Assembly: GCF_036850765.1 (NCBI RefSeq)
Contig: NC_089490.1
Span: forward strand, 387,824,558-387,888,557
Reading direction: 5' to 3'
Length of the DNA: 64,000 nt
Source: Saccopteryx bilineata
Lineage: Eukaryota > Chordata > Mammalia > Chiroptera > Emballonuridae
Part shown: positions 32,966 through 44,715 of the stretch, one piece after another
Layout of the letters: each line of letters opens with the position of its first letter
Numbering within the stretch: position 1 is the first letter of the stretch
Notes under the pieces: generated by a model
What the model was told of the DNA's origin: nothing
Seen by the model: the letters and a program-made list of their open reading frames with translations, nothing else
Databases searched by the model: none
Translations under genes and position numbers: made by a program

Positions 32966-34275
32966 CCAGTCCTGATGTTGGCATCAGATAATGTTTAAGA
33001 TGCTTACCCTGGAACCATTCTGCCTGAGTGCCAATCCAGTGTCCCACTGCCCCCCCCCAACTTCCTCATCTGTGACACGGGCACAGTGATTTCCTGCCTC
33101 TGCTCATGTGTTCAGAATGCCAAATAGTAGGGTAGCGACACAGCAGGAGAGGAGGTAAGAGGTGACTGCAGTCAACCCAGGGGCAGTGGTGGGGCACTTG
33201 TGGCACACAGGTGTGAAGATCAGACATGCACTGAACTTCCCGTAGGCTTGCACCAAGTAACTGCCGCCCCCTTTCTCCTGCCACTTCTGGTTTTCTAGGT
33301 CCCTGGGGCCCGAGACCCATTTTCTGCTATAGGAGCAGAGAGGGTAGAATTTCTCTCCCAAGACCCCCAGGGGGAACCGGCCTTTACCTCTTGGGATCTG
33401 GTTAGTCCTCGGTGGTGTGGGGTCTTAGGATGTGAGGCTATGGGGCTGTGAGGCTTGGATGCACCTATTTTTTTTTAATAGAGACACATGAGGCCATGTC
33501 CATGTGCTGAGCCCACTGTAGACTTGCTTCTTCGGTGACACTGGCAGGGGACTGGCCATGGCCCCTGCTCGCAGGCCTGCTGAGTGTAGAGTCATAGCCA
33601 GACATGGCCCATCACCTGTCTTGTCCGCCCAAACCACAAGGCTGTGCCACGCTGTGTCTGCACCCAGAAGTCCTTTTGTGTGTCCCCTAGTCCCCCGCAG
33701 CCGCCCCCTTGCCCTTTCCGCATCACGGCAGCGTCTCGCTCGTTCATCTCCGTGTCCAGGAGACCCTTTGCCCACGACCATCGGCTTGCGCAGAAGAGCC
33801 GCGGAGCGCTCCCAGGATGTCAAAGAGGAGGAGGTGGTGGAGGCTCCCGGTCCTTTGCCAATTTATTTTGACAACTGTAATGTCGTTTTAATTATTTAAG
33901 CCCATACTTCAGAGTTCACTGGCAAATGACCCGGAGGTGTGTGTTTCCTGCCGTGGAGGAGGCATGGAACAAGAGAGCTGTTTTCAGCTTTTACGTTGTT
34001 TTGCTGATTTGTGGGAAATGGGTGGCAGAGTCCTCGGCTCCCACCCCTGCCCATGGTTTCTCCACCAGCACGGAAGAAGGGTGCTGTTTTCACACCGTGG
34101 AGATAGAAAACAGGAACCCAGCACCCAGGGTCACGTGGGCCTGGTTTCAGGCTGGGCGTCTCCTCTTAGACGTTTATTTCCGACCCCTCTGGGATGTGTT
34201 TTGCGCACAGCGCCTACAGTGGAATCGGGATGTCAGGGGGAGCAGAATGCTGCGACTCGTCTCTCCCCACCTCCC
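32966..34275. other. Mostly unassigned; candidate conserved block at 33840-34020
   Basis: A weak MIR scrap is possible at 33055-33090 ('cttcctcatctgtgacacgg'). The 33840-34020 part is AT-rich and repeat-free with TTTTAATTATTTA at 33886-33898. Frames of 113-176 codons have no recognisable domains. Confidence 0.4.
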
Positions 34276-34279
34276 AACA

Positions 34280-34345
34280 TGTGTGCACAAGGGACATGAT
34301 GACCAGAGAAGGACAGAGATATCCTTAGTCACACAGCCACAAGCA
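34280..34345 (-). mobile_element. MIR core scrap, antisense
   Basis: 'agagatatccttagtcacacagcc' at about 34315-34338 is a short reversed MIR core. Confidence 0.45.
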
Positions 34346-34769
34346 AACCGCCGACACGCTGACCCCGGGCCAGCGAGAGCCCACTCACTCTCCTCCGTCT
34401 GCTGCTGGCGCTCTGGCCCTGGCTGGCGGATTAGAGTGACACAGGGCATTTGTTAACACGCCTATTCCTGGGTCTGCAAGGACTGTCTCAAGCCAACGGC
34501 CACTCTGAGACACTGGTTGGAGGGTGTGGGCAGGACTGGGCAGGGCTGTGGCTGGTGGGCTTCTTATGTTCTTCTTGGCTTTGAGGGTGTCAGCACTATC
34601 CCCCACCCCCAGGTAACACCCTCAGCTCCCTGCAGGTGTCCCCGGACCTGGCGTTCTGCCGCTGGCAGGCCTGTCTTTAGGGACGAGCATTGCCCTCAGT
34701 ATTCTCTCCAGTGTGGGTATTCCTGGGAGGGGCTGCTCATGAAGGCCCCGAGGATGTTTGTAATGATGG
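34346..34769. other. Unassigned sequence
   Basis: No gene or repeat recognised. Confidence 0.45.
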
Positions 34770-34920
34770 CCCCTCGTGTCTGCCAAGCATGCTGTGCTTT
34801 CCACTCATCTGATTTCTCACAACCACCCAGAAGGCTCTCTCTGCCCGTTTCACAGATGACAGCTAGAGGCTCCAAGAACTTGACTCCTTTGAAGGCACAG
34901 GGCCAGTGAGTTCACAATGC
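34770..34920 (-). mobile_element. MIR SINE fragment, antisense
   Basis: 'ccactcatctgatttctcac', 'aaccacccagaagg' and 'gcccgtttcacagatgacag' (34843-34862) are reversed MIR. Confidence 0.75.
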
Positions 34921-35105
34921 AGACTTTGGACATTTGAGCCTCTGCTGCACCCAGAGGAGGGTGGGGGGTTGAGGAACAGGAAAGGAAGAGCTGAGGGGCC
35001 GGGTGAGGAGAGGAGAGGCTCTGGTGGGGGCCCCATTGTTTTCTTCCCCATTTTGGCAGCTTAGAAGGTCCGTTCATTCATTCGGTCAGTCCTCATAGCC
35101 TGCAA
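34921..35105. other. Unassigned sequence
   Basis: Nothing recognisable. Confidence 0.45.
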
Positions 35106-35107
35106 TG

Positions 35108-35290
35108 GTGGATTGGTTTGGGAGTAAGACTTGTTGGTGATCTGCTGTTTTACGGACTGGCTGTGTGACCTTAGCTAATCTTAGGGGGGTGGAACCAACC
35201 TCTAATTAGAGGTTGACACAAAGGGTTTTAAAGTTACCTCCTGTGTATAAAAAGTTCCTGGTACAGTGCTTGCCACAATACATGGTCTCA
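35108..35290 (+). mobile_element. MIR SINE fragment
   Basis: 'ggactggctgtgtgacctta' and 'gctaatctta' at about 35154-35183, with a tail part 'agttcctggtacagtgcttg'. Confidence 0.8.
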
Positions 35291-35464
35291 GCTACAACTT
35301 TCCGAGGGGTCAGGCTCCTGGCTGTTTGCTCAGAGCCCGGAGCCTGGGTCTTTGTCATTGGGCCCAGAAATGGTGATGTGCAGTTATTTTCCCAGCTGGT
35401 CGAAGACCAGGGACCATCCTCAGTGATGTTTTAATTCAGTGTCTGCCCTCACCACTCCCTGCTG

Positions 35465-36310
35465 AACAGTCTCCTTCACTCGTCCTTTCAGCAAATACTT
35501 GGGGAGCATCTGCTCTGGGTGGGCATTGCTCTATGTACTGAGACTAGAATGATGTGTAAGAAAACATTCCTGCCCTCATGAAGCTTCTTACCTTCCTGGG
35601 CAAGGAGAGAGAAAAGGAATTAGGAAACAAACTATATATTTTCAAAAGGAGGTAGTGCTGTGAAGGAAAGCAGGTGGAGAAATGGGGTAGCAACTTGTTG
35701 GGTTGGGAGGAGCTACTTTGGATGGGGTGGTTAAGGAAGGCGTCCCTGAAGAGGTGGACAATTAGGCAGACACCTGATATCTGCATGAAGCTCCAGGGGA
35801 AGGGCATTGTGGGCAGAGGGACCAGCAAGTGCAAAGGCCCCGGGGCAAGCTCTGCGAGGAATCCCGTGTGGCTGGAGGACAGAGCGCCAAGGTGAATTGT
35901 GTGCAAGTGGTGGGTGAGGTAAGATTGTGGGGGGCTTTAGGAGACAGAGCAAAGGGTTTGGCTGTGGTTTAGTGTGAGGTGAAGCATCAGACAGTTTTGA
36001 CAAGGAAATAGAATGATCTAGTTGTATTTAACTCTGTGGAGAAGACTGGTGGGCAAGAGAGGAAGCAGATCAGTAAGGAGGGAACCACAGTGTCCAGGCT
36101 GGAGATGGGCGAGACAGGGCTGGGACCAGCGCAGTAGTAGTTAGAAATGGTGAGCAGTGGTTAGAGTTGGGATGTGTTTTCGGGGATACCTGGTAGGACT
36201 TGCTGATGGATGTGAGGGATGGTGGACAGGAAGGATGAAGAGTGACTAATAGATTTGGGGCCTGAACATCTGGGAGAAGAGCTTTCCCATTAACAAAAAC
36301 GAGGGAGAGG
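35465..36310 (-). mobile_element. L2 LINE 3' region, antisense, about 850 bp
   Basis: It opens with 'cctttcagcaaatacttggg' (about 35485-35504), then 'ccctcatgaagcttcttacc', 'aggcgtccctgaagaggtgg', 'gcagagggaccagcaagtgc' and 'aaaggccccggggcaag', and closes with 'ggtaggacttgctgatggat'. It is the longest L2 piece here. Confidence 0.87.
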
Positions 36311-36690
36311 TAGACACACCTGCAGTGTCTCCCTGATGAGACTAAGATTCTTAAGGACCGTTTCTGTGTCCGAGTCATCGTGTTCTCAGCCTTGTGCTTA
36401 GTGCAGAGCTGACAGGATGAAGTTTTCAGGGATGGTTTGTGGAGTATGCACGTTCATGAGAGAGGGAAAGGGCTCAGGAAGAAATGAAAGTCTGAGTCAG
36501 TCAAAGGGGGATTAATGATACATACGGCCATGTCCAAGGTGGAGTAGCGTCCAGCCTTTCCCTAGGTGAGTGACACAGGACAGCAACCCCTGGCTCTAAA
36601 CACCTAGACAGCAGAGTTTGGAAACTAGTGCGGATTCTGCCTCCCTTTCTGGATATTCAAGATGCACATTGGGTCCAAACAAAGGTCTCT
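36311..36690. other. Unassigned sequence
   Basis: No gene or repeat recognised. Confidence 0.45.
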
Positions 36691-36834
36691 GGCCCTGGCT
36701 GGCTAGCTCAGCTGGTTTAGAATGTTGTCCTGATATGCTAAGGTTGTGGGTTCAATCCCTAATCAGGGCACATATAAGAATCAACCAATGAATGTATAAA
36801 TAAGTGGAACAACAAATTGATGTCTCTCTCTCTG

Positions 36835-36883
<49 letters not shown>

Positions 36884-36979
36884 CTATCTCCTCCTCTCTC
36901 CCTCCCTCTCCCTTTCTCTCTTTCTAAAATCAACAAATAAATTTTAAAAATACTTTATTTAAAAACAAAAACAAAAAAA
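36691..36979 (+). mobile_element. Ves-type tRNA-derived SINE
   Basis: Starts 'ggccctggctggctagctca' with A box, B box 'gggttcaatccc' at about 36749-36760, then a short body and a long tail of CTAT, CT and A. Flanking words 'aaaggtctct' (36681-36690) and 'aaagagctct' (36977-36986) may be a decayed target duplication. Confidence 0.88.
36833..36885. repeat. CTAT tetranucleotide repeat in the SINE tail
   Basis: About twelve CTAT units expanded from the pyrimidine-rich tail of the SINE. Confidence 0.95.
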
Positions 36980-37234
36980 GAGCTCTGATAAGTCTCGCAC
37001 AATAGGTCCTATTTGACGTGTGTTAAGCCCGCCTTTCCCAGGCTTCATTGATCCCAGAGGCTTTGTTTTGCTGGTGTTCTTATGAACACACTTCGAGGAA
37101 GGCTGTCCAAGCCGGCCCCCTTCCTAGCTGCTCAGTTGCTGGCTGTCACTGGAGAGGGTCAGAGGGGCAGAGTGCCTCCACACTTAGCTCTTGGGAAATC
37201 GCTGTCTGTGGTTGAGGATTATTCTAAAGACAGT

Positions 37235-37460
37235 GCCATTATTAGCATCATAATGACGGCTCTCCCTTACTCAGTCCTCCCCCTGGGCCAGGCACTGTTG
37301 TAAGCAGCATCCATGCATCTTTCATTGGAAGCTCTTAGCAGCCCTGCGACATGGGTACTGTCATCGCCATCCTCATTTTACAGATGAGGATGGCAAGACT
37401 GGGAAGGGTTAGGTGACTTGCCCAAGTCACACAGCTGGGAAGTAGCAGAACAAGGATGTA
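37235..37460 (-). mobile_element. MIR SINE, antisense, nearly complete
   Basis: 'gggccaggcactgttgtaag', 'ctcattttacagatgaggat' (37373-37392), 'gcaagactgggaagggttag' and 'gtgacttgcccaagtcacac' run through most of reversed MIR. Confidence 0.93.
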
Positions 37461-38384
37461 GTCACATGAAGGTTCCAAAAGAACCCCCCTACCACCACCA
37501 CCACCACACACACACACCAGCCTAACCACTATCCTATCCTGCTAGTGCAGGGGGGGACCCTCCCCCATCGACCCAGGATCCTGGCCCAGCCACACTGGGG
37601 GCCCCCCCCAATTTGGTGTCCGCATGGCTAGCTTGAGTCCGGACTCTTGCGGGCAGCTCCCTCCTCCTTCCCCCAGCCCAGCCACCCTGGAGCCGAAGCT
37701 GAGCATCTCAGAAGCCCATGGAATTGGAGAGTTTTAAACAGGAAACTGGTATAATTTTGGTCAGGAGCTCAGGCAAGAGGGAGAAGCCACATCCAAAAGA
37801 AATAGAGAGGGAGGGTTTAGGGTTTCAAGTTCGTGCATTTGAGGGATATTGAGGCAAATAAAGGACTTTTATTCAGCTTTGTCCAGCTTGGCCATCTCCT
37901 AGCCCTCCCTGTCCCTCATTACTGAGTTGAATAGGACTGGGGTCAACCAGGGAGCCCAGCGCAGTGTAACCCTACCTCCCACCCAGGCCTTTAGCACGAG
38001 ACCCCTCCCAGGCTCTGTCCCAGCCAGTGTGTCCCCCCCCTCGCTCTTCCCCTCCTCGGTTTTTGTTCTTGTGGGGGCTCCCCAGAGACGGGGCCACTGT
38101 CGGGCAGCCGGTGCACAGAAGACACAATGGAACCCTTGTGAGGCTGGAGACCCCTCCTGCCCCCTCCCCAGGGGCCCTGTGGAACATTCCTCAGCCTTGC
38201 CCAAGACTTCCCTGAACCTTGTCCCCTGGAAAACCAGACTGAACCGGTCTGGTGGGGAGAGGGATTTTCCGGGCCCCAGGAGCCAGCCCCCCACCCCTTC
38301 CCCACGGCCCCGGATGTCCTCGCCCGCAGCCCATCCAGACAACACAGTGCCGGCCGTGGGCTCAGCGCTTCATTAGATACCCGT
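37461..38384. other. Unassigned GC-rich sequence
   Basis: A short CCA/CA tract lies at 37491-37517. Overlapping frames up to 149 codons on both strands at 37899-38376 reflect GC-rich DNA without recognisable domains. Confidence 0.45.
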
Positions 38385-38520
38385 TCATCCTTCCCCCAGG
38401 TTTCCCCAGTCCACGTTCAATTGCATTTTAATTCCACAGACATCTGTGAGCCCCTCAAGTGTGAGAGAACGACAGCGAACAAGCAGTGGCTTCTAGGTGG
38501 GGCGGGGGCACTGTGGGGGG
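38385..38520 (-). mobile_element. Possible L2 fragment, antisense
   Basis: 'ttaattccacagacatctgtgagcccctcaa' and 'gaacgacagcgaacaagcagtgg' resemble reversed L2; weak. Confidence 0.4.
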
Positions 38521-38564
38521 GGGGAGCAGACACCGACCACCACTGCCCAGCACCTGATCGGGAG

Positions 38565-38740
38565 CAGCTTGTATTGAGTGTTTATGATGTGCTGGCTATG
38601 AGCTGTGTGGTCACAACAACCCCGTGCGGCAGCTCCTACTCTTCTTCCAGGAGAGGAAACCGAGGCAGGAGGAGTGATGCTCCTTGCCCATGGTTCCAGT
38701 CGGCAGGTGGCAGAGTCAGGACCCGGACGAGGCAGGCTGC
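38565..38740 (-). mobile_element. MIR SINE fragment, antisense
   Basis: 'tattgagtgtttatgatgtg', 'cacaacaaccccgtgcggca' and 'ggagaggaaaccgaggcagg' are reversed MIR. Confidence 0.82.
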
Positions 38741-39459
38741 TGTCAGGGCTGATCTGAGCCATCCACTGCCTCTGTCAGAAGGCTTGGTCACCAGGTGTTC
38801 TGCTGCCAGAGCAGCCTCTTCCCAGAGCACGGGCTTTAGAATGCGTGACATGCTCTTTCCCATCACGGCATCAGCGTGACCACACAGGTATTGGAAAAAC
38901 TGAAAGGAATACCCGAGGCCCCAGAGCTCGTGGGTCCTTCAGGTCTGGGATGGAAACCTCTCCTGGCTCAATTGAATTTCACGTAAACCCGCAGCTCAGC
39001 TTCAACACAATGTTTGTGCTGTGAATGAAAGGTTCGGTTATTGCAAGAGACCGAGGCCCAGGTCCACATGAGCCGCTCTGTCTGTGAGAGCCGGCCGCCT
39101 GGTCCAGGGCTTTTCCTGACTGGCCAGTGCAATTACGTTCGTGCCGTGTGGGGAAGCTTTGCCCGGAGTGCACTTCGGACTGATCTCGGGTTGCCTCTTC
39201 CAGGGCTGTCCTGCAGGACTCTGGGAGACACCTGTCTGCAGAAGTTTCTGGTCTCCCCACCTGGGCCCCTGGCGACCGCCTTCTGCCCAGGATTGGGTGG
39301 GGGTGGGCAGGGGCTTCTCCGGCAGTTTGTCAGATCATAAATCAGGGCTAATTGCAGAGCTTGCCCCACAGAGGCGCAGTGTCTGCCCGGAAGGCGGTGT
39401 CTGGGGAGGGAAGGCTTCGGGAAGGCCACAGTGGCGCTCTGCCATGCGAGGACCCCGCC
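38741..39459. other. Unassigned sequence
   Basis: No gene or repeat. The 38965-39060 part ('tttcacgtaaacccgcagc', 'gttcggttattgcaagag') is repeat-free and could be conserved. Confidence 0.4.
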
Positions 39460-39535
39460 CTGGCTGCAGCCCCAGGCCACACAGCCAGTCTAGGGTGGCA
39501 CCGGGACCAAACCTCAGATCTTCTGACCCTCCAGT
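39460..39535 (-). mobile_element. MIR core scrap, antisense
   Basis: 'aggccacacagccagtctag' then 'accaaacctcagatcttctgacc' matches the reversed 5' part of MIR. Confidence 0.55.
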
Positions 39536-39714
39536 TGGCCGCTTTGTAAAGTACATGTGCTTCTTTATTTACTTTTAAAACAGCACCGGAACAAGAGTGG
39601 CAGGATTGCCGAGGGATTAGTGCCTTGGGGGGGTGCATTGTGCTATCCTATCTGTTTGTGTGTGTACGTTTGAAAATTCCCCAGATCATCGGGGAAACCG
39701 TAAACTAAATGCTA

Positions 39715-39910
39715 CCTTCTCAGAAAGGCCTTATTTGAATGACAGGATTAGATGCATCCTCCTCTACAGCCCCTTTTTGCTTTCTCCGTGGAACTGAGGA
39801 TGACTCGGAATCTTTTCCTGATTTGTCTGTTCACCTCCGTCTCAGTGGAGTGAGCCCCTGCGTTGGGTCTGTGGGCTTAGCTTTGTTGCTGGCGTATCTG
39901 TGTCTGCTAG
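39715..39910 (+). mobile_element. Possible L2 fragment, sense
   Basis: 'ccttctcagaaaggccttat', 'tacagcccctttttgctttc' and 'gatttgtctgttcacctccg' resemble L2 3' sequence; diverged. Confidence 0.45.
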
Positions 39911-40726
39911 TCGGGCGGAGGGCAGGCTCCCAGTCAATTCCTGTGGAATAAAATAGTGTGCCTATGGCATCTGGAGAAACCCCATCAGCTTCGGGGGAGA
40001 GTGGGGCATAGTGGGAGAAAATAAAAAGTGTCTCCAGGAGTCAGGGCACCCAGGGCAGTGGCTAAGAGTGTGGAAGTCAGGAGAAACCACGTAGTTGGAT
40101 ACCCACCTCCAGTCTTCCTTTGCTCAGAGCCCCCATTTCTGGGTCATAATGGTTCTGGCGAAGCCCAGGTCATCCACGCAGGTGTGCCTGGCACGTGCCC
40201 GGTGCTGCTTCCATGCAGGTGGGTCATCTTGTTGCTCCATCCAGGTCCCCTGACCACCCACCCAGTGGTGTGGGAGCATCAGTTAACCTCCCTGGGCCAT
40301 CTCATGTCTTGTTTATCTACAGGAAGGAGCTGGCTACCTCTTTGGGTAGTGAGCTTTGGAGAAACACTGCTTTTCTCACACAGAAGGTTTTTATTTCTGG
40401 TTTGGATCTGGTTGCAAAGAGCCCCACTACGTTTCCCAGGGCCCTGGGTCCACCCTCATCTCCATGAATAAAGGAGACATTCAGCTGAAGTGGGCCCAAG
40501 CCAGGGCAGGAAAGAGGTCTGCAGGGTGCTGAGTGAGCCTGGGAAGGCGCGCCCCGGGGGCCACCGGTGCCTGGGACATCTGCTTTGTCCACCACCACCT
40601 TCAGCACTGGGCTGCAGATTGGAGGCTGACTAGGTCTCTTAGTGCCACCTGACGTGGGGCCACCCCCACTCCCATATACCCTGAGGGCTGTTCGCCCCCC
40701 TGCAGGCCTGATGTGCTGTGGTTCGT
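39911..40726. other. Unassigned sequence
   Basis: A weak MIR core ('agttaacctccctgggccat') is possible at 40280-40299. A 147-codon frame at 40028-40471 has no recognisable domain. Confidence 0.4.
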
Positions 40727-40851
40727 AGATGAAAGGGCCAGGTCTGTGCGCCGGGATGAGGTCTGGGGGTGCTCTTTCTAAGCGGCACTCAGATGAAAGG
40801 GCCAGCTCTGTGCCGGGATGAGGTCTGGGGTGCTCTTTCTAAGCGGCACCC
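40727..40851. repeat. Two-copy tandem duplication, 64-bp unit
   Basis: The copies at 40727-40790 and 40791-40851 both start AGATGAAAGGGCCAG and end AAGCGGCAC. They differ by a few bases and small deletions. Confidence 0.93.
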
Positions 40852-40899
40852 AGGGCGTGGCAGGTGCAGAGCCCGGTCTGGTGGCCCCTCTCCGGTGGC

Positions 40900-41095
40900 A
40901 GCAGTGCTCTTGTGGGCACTGTCTCATTTATGAGGTCATCTTAATGCTCATTAGAGATGAGCTCCTGTCTCCATTCCTATTTTATGGACGAGGAAACTGA
41001 GGTACAGAAAGATGGAGTAACTGCCCAGGTTACATAGCTATGAAGAAGTGAAACTGAGATCTCAACCCAGGCCAGGTGGCCAGCTTTAGATGTGA
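40900..41095 (-). mobile_element. MIR SINE fragment, antisense
   Basis: 'ttttatggacgaggaaactg' (40980-40999), 'aggtacagaaagatggagta' and 'cccaggttacatagctatga' are reversed MIR core. Confidence 0.88.
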
Positions 41096-41237
41096 AAACT
41101 TCATGATAATTCGTTCTTAGCACCAAAGTGTTGGACAAAGACAAATCCCCACCCTCCCTTTTCTACCTGAACGCCCTCATCAAGAAGGGGGAAAGTCCCT
41201 TATGGGTGCAGAAGGCCGTTGGGCAGACCCCGGGCAT

Positions 41238-41303
41238 GCACACATGCACACACACGCGCGCGCGCACACACACATGCACACACACACACACACACACACA
41301 CAC
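41238..41303. repeat. CA/CG microsatellite
   Basis: CA units flank a central CGCGCGCGCG tract. Alternating purine-pyrimidine sequence of this type favours Z-DNA. Confidence 0.93.
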
Positions 41304-41582
41304 CTGGCAGGACTCAAGAATCCAGGGGAGAGGTGGTTGGGGTCTGCTGGGCAGAGGGGGGGCTACAGATGAAGGTGAACCTCAGCATCTAGCTGGGAGG
41401 TATAGAACTTCAGTCTGGATGGGTCCCCAAAATAGTGGGAGAGAAGAGGCAGTGGTGGATGAAAATGATGCTGAGGGCTTTACCAGGAAGCCCTCCCGGA
41501 GCCTGTTCAAACCCAGTGATTTTAGTATTGTTGCTCTTATGATTTTTATTGTTCTTATGTACACATGAATCAAGAACAAATA

Positions 41583-41936
41583 TCCTGACCAGGCGGTGGC
41601 ACAGTGGATAGAGCGTCGGACTGGGATGCAGAAGGACCCAGGTTCGAGACCCCGAGGTCGCCAGCTTGAGTGCGGGCTCATCTGGTTTGAGCAAAGCTCA
41701 CCAGCTTGGACCCAAGGTCGCTGGCTCGAGCAAGGGGTTACTTGGTCTGCTGAAGGCCCGCGATCAAGGCACATATGAGAAAGCAATCAATGAACAACTA
41801 AGGTGTTGCAAGGCACAACGAAAAACTAATGATTGATGCTTCTCATCTCTCTGTTCCTGTCTGTCTGTCCCTGTCTATCCCTCTCTCTGACTCTCTCTCT
41901 GTCTCTGTAAAATAAATTAATAAATAATTTTTAAAA
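41583..41936 (+). mobile_element. Full-length tRNA-derived bat SINE
   Basis: Starts 'cctgaccaggcggtggcaca' with A box near 41597-41615 and B box 'ggttcgagacc' at 41641-41651, then a body rich in 'gctggctcgagcaagggg', a 'ctgtctgtctgtccctg' tail and A. An 11-base target duplication AAGAACAAATA lies at 41572-41582 and 41937-41947. It is the plus-strand counterpart of 54-375. Confidence 0.95.
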
Positions 41937-42089
41937 AAGAACAAATACACATTGTTTTAACCATTATTACTTTCATATTGAGCTGTCTGGTAAACTGGTA
42001 CACCGCCCCTGGATGGTAGGGGACTGTGGTGGAGACAGTGTATGGGGAGAAGAATGTAGAGGTAATTTATTTACCTCCCATCAATCGAA

Positions 42090-42900
42090 TTCATGATGTT
42101 TTCCAGGCCCTACCAGGTCTCTGTGACCATGTTTCTGCCCCCAAAGAATTCAGCCTCCCTAGGAAATAAAACGGAGTAAGTACAGACTATCACACCAAGT
42201 AGGGCACGAATAGTGTCGGATGCAAAGACCACAGTGACTTCAGGCTTTCTAGAAGACGAACGTGAGAAAAGGGTGGAGAAAACCGTTACTGAGGTGGCCT
42301 GGAAGGGCTGGGCTTGGGAGGGAGGCATTCCAGGTGGTGGGTCAGCACTTCTCAGTGCTCAACACACAAAGGCACGGGGGTAGATGTTCATCAGAGAAGG
42401 AATAATCCCTTTCGGTGGCTGCTCTGGGAACATGTAGAGGAGCAGTGAGATATGAAGCTTGAAAGCTAGACTGGAAGCCAGATTCTAGAAGTCCCTGAGT
42501 GCTGAGTTTAGACTTCATTATTCATTGAGGAGTCCTGAAAGGTTTGGGGTCCGGCCAGTCGTCTACGGGTCTTGCTCTGATGGATGTGTAGAGGACGGGC
42601 TGAAGAGGTGAGAGACCAGAACAGCTTGTCTACTATAGAGGTCCGAGCAATAGAGGACGCAGGCCTGACGTGAGCAGGGACACTGGGGTGGGATAAGGGG
42701 GTGGACGTAGGCGGCGACAGAAAGACTCTAAGACTTTGGAACTAATCAGATGGGGCAAGAGCTGAAATGATGATGTCTGAGTTTTTGAGCTGAGGTGCCT
42801 ACGAGAGAATTGGGGCTGCTAAGAAAAGGGATGGCCATTCAGAGGATTTGGAAAGAGCTAGCTGGGGGTGGTGGAGTGGTGATGAGAGATGATGAACTCA
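42090..42900 (-). mobile_element. Probable L2 LINE region, antisense, diverged
   Basis: The order 'tcaggctttctagaagacga', 'gaagggctgggcttgggagg', 'ctgctctgggaacatgtaga', 'gttgagacttcattattcat'-like and 'aagaggtgagagaccagaac' parallels the L2 copies at 13460 and 35465. Ends are not sharp. Confidence 0.55.
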
Positions 42901-44275
42901 GCTTTGGGCAAAGGAGTTAAGATTCTTATTCCCTCACCTTGGTGCATCAGAATCCCATTCCAAGGGTGTTCTCTCAGCGCTGGGAGGGAGGTCTGACCAG
43001 CATTTATTGAGAATAAGGATAGAATGTTGCCAGCCCAGAGCCTGTCTACCTGATCTTTATCAGATTACATTGTTATTCTTCTTTCTGCTGCTTCCTTGAC
43101 TCTTTCTGCTCCTAGATGCTGAATTCACTTAGGGGCTGTAGTATCAGTTCTTCTTGACTTCTGTGGACCCAGAGTACATTCCAAGGCCTGGCTGTAGAAG
43201 AGTTCAGTCAGTTGTTGTGGATGGAAGGGAGGAAGAAAGGGGGGAGGCCGTATTCGGCTCGGTTCAGCACTGAACCTAGCCCCCGGAAGCCCCTTCACTA
43301 GTAGTTGTGGACCACTGTGCAGCGGGTGACTGATTCTTTGCCGGCTGAGATGTCCAAGTTCCCCTCCGCTAACCATCATGTGCGCAGTGGTATGTTTATC
43401 TTCAAGGTTTGGATCTAAATTTTTCTTTCAAGGCCAAAGGCGTGTACAAACCCCAGCCTGAAACAACAAGTGGACTGCTTTTCTAAGGGGGATGGCTGGG
43501 CCAAGGAGAAGCTAGAGAGGAAAACAAGGGAACCTTCCCACCTCCCTCCCCCGTGATTTCTGAGATGGAAGTTAGAGCCACAAAGCAGTGTGGGGTGTGC
43601 AAGTGGGGTGAGCCATGAGCCCATACCCCCAGGGGCTCCTGGGAAAGACTTGGGGAGAAACCAGTTTACGGAGAGATAATAGACCTTCTCCTGGCCAGCC
43701 GCTTTAGCAGTGAAACTGCAGCTGTCCTTGGGGGCGGGGCAGGGAAGGTCGGGAATACTTGTCTGATGTCTTAGAAGTGGGAAGTGGGAAGTGGGCGCTC
43801 CTGATCACAGACTGAAGCAGCCTGGAGATGTTCTCCCAGTAGAAACCGTGCTGGTCACCCCTTTACATAAAGGTTGGTCTGACCGATGCCTGAGTGGGGT
43901 TCCTTGGCAGAACAAAACCCAGCTCTAGTGGGGCCACGGATATGCACCTCTGCCCCAAAGGCCAGTGACAACACGTGGAGACTTTTCTAGAGTGGCCTTT
44001 CTGGCCACATTCACAGCTCTTTATGATGCAGAAGTGGAGACAAAAGAGCTGCTTTCACTGAGGCAAGGGACTTTTCTCCACGTGTAAGTGAAATTAGGGG
44101 AGACTGGGGGTCGGGTCTAGATGCTGACAGCTGCTGGTTTCTAGAAGGTGACTGTTTTTCTCAGGGTGAGAGCAGGACCCCGGCTGGGAGGCCTGAGTTC
44201 TTGTCCTCGTTCTGAGATGAGCTAGTTGCAGGACCTCACCTTGGCTGGCTGGTCTCCCTGGGCCTCCTGTACTTG
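42901..44275. other. Unassigned sequence
   Basis: No gene or repeat recognised. A small GAAGTGG triplication lies at about 43776-43796. Confidence 0.45.
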
Positions 44276-44278
44276 TCT

Positions 44279-44715
44279 TCTGTATTAGCTCTTGTGACAA
44301 CTTCCCACCAACTGAGTGCCTTAAGGCTTAAGGCTTAAGACAAAGGAAAGGTAACCCCTCATTTCTGAAGGCTAGAAGTCTGAAGTCACTCCAGGTTTCT
44401 ACGGAAGACCCTGCCGCCTCCTCCAGATCCCGCTGATTGCGGGCGGTCCTGGGCGCTGCCCCGTGTCCAGTGCGTCTCTGCGGTCTCTGCCTCCTTCATG
44501 CAGCCGTCTTCCTTCTGCATGTCCCCCTTTCTGTGTGTCCTCTCCTCTTACAACGACACAATCACTGGGTTTAGCATCCTTTCTCAACCAGTATGACCTC
44601 ATTCTAACTACATATCCTTTTTCTGCAAATAAGGCCATGGTCTGAGGTTCCAATGAACATGAATTTTGGGGGGGAGGGGGGAGGAGGAAGGGGCCCTATT
44701 CAAAACAATACACCT
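44279..44715 (-). mobile_element. MLT1-like MaLR LTR, antisense
   Basis: The plus strand opens with 'ctgtattagctcttgtgaca', passes 'catttctgaaggctagaagtctgaagtc', 'gtgtcctctcctcttacaac', 'tatgacctcattctaac' and 'tgcaaataaggccatggtct', and ends with 'atgaattttggggggga'. This is the reverse of a MaLR LTR. It is a solitary non-coding LTR of an ancient retroelement; no internal genes are seen. Confidence 0.85.

Noticed and set aside
36833..36885. CRISPR-like array
   Set aside because: It is a CTAT microsatellite in a SINE tail, with no spacers, in a mammalian genome.
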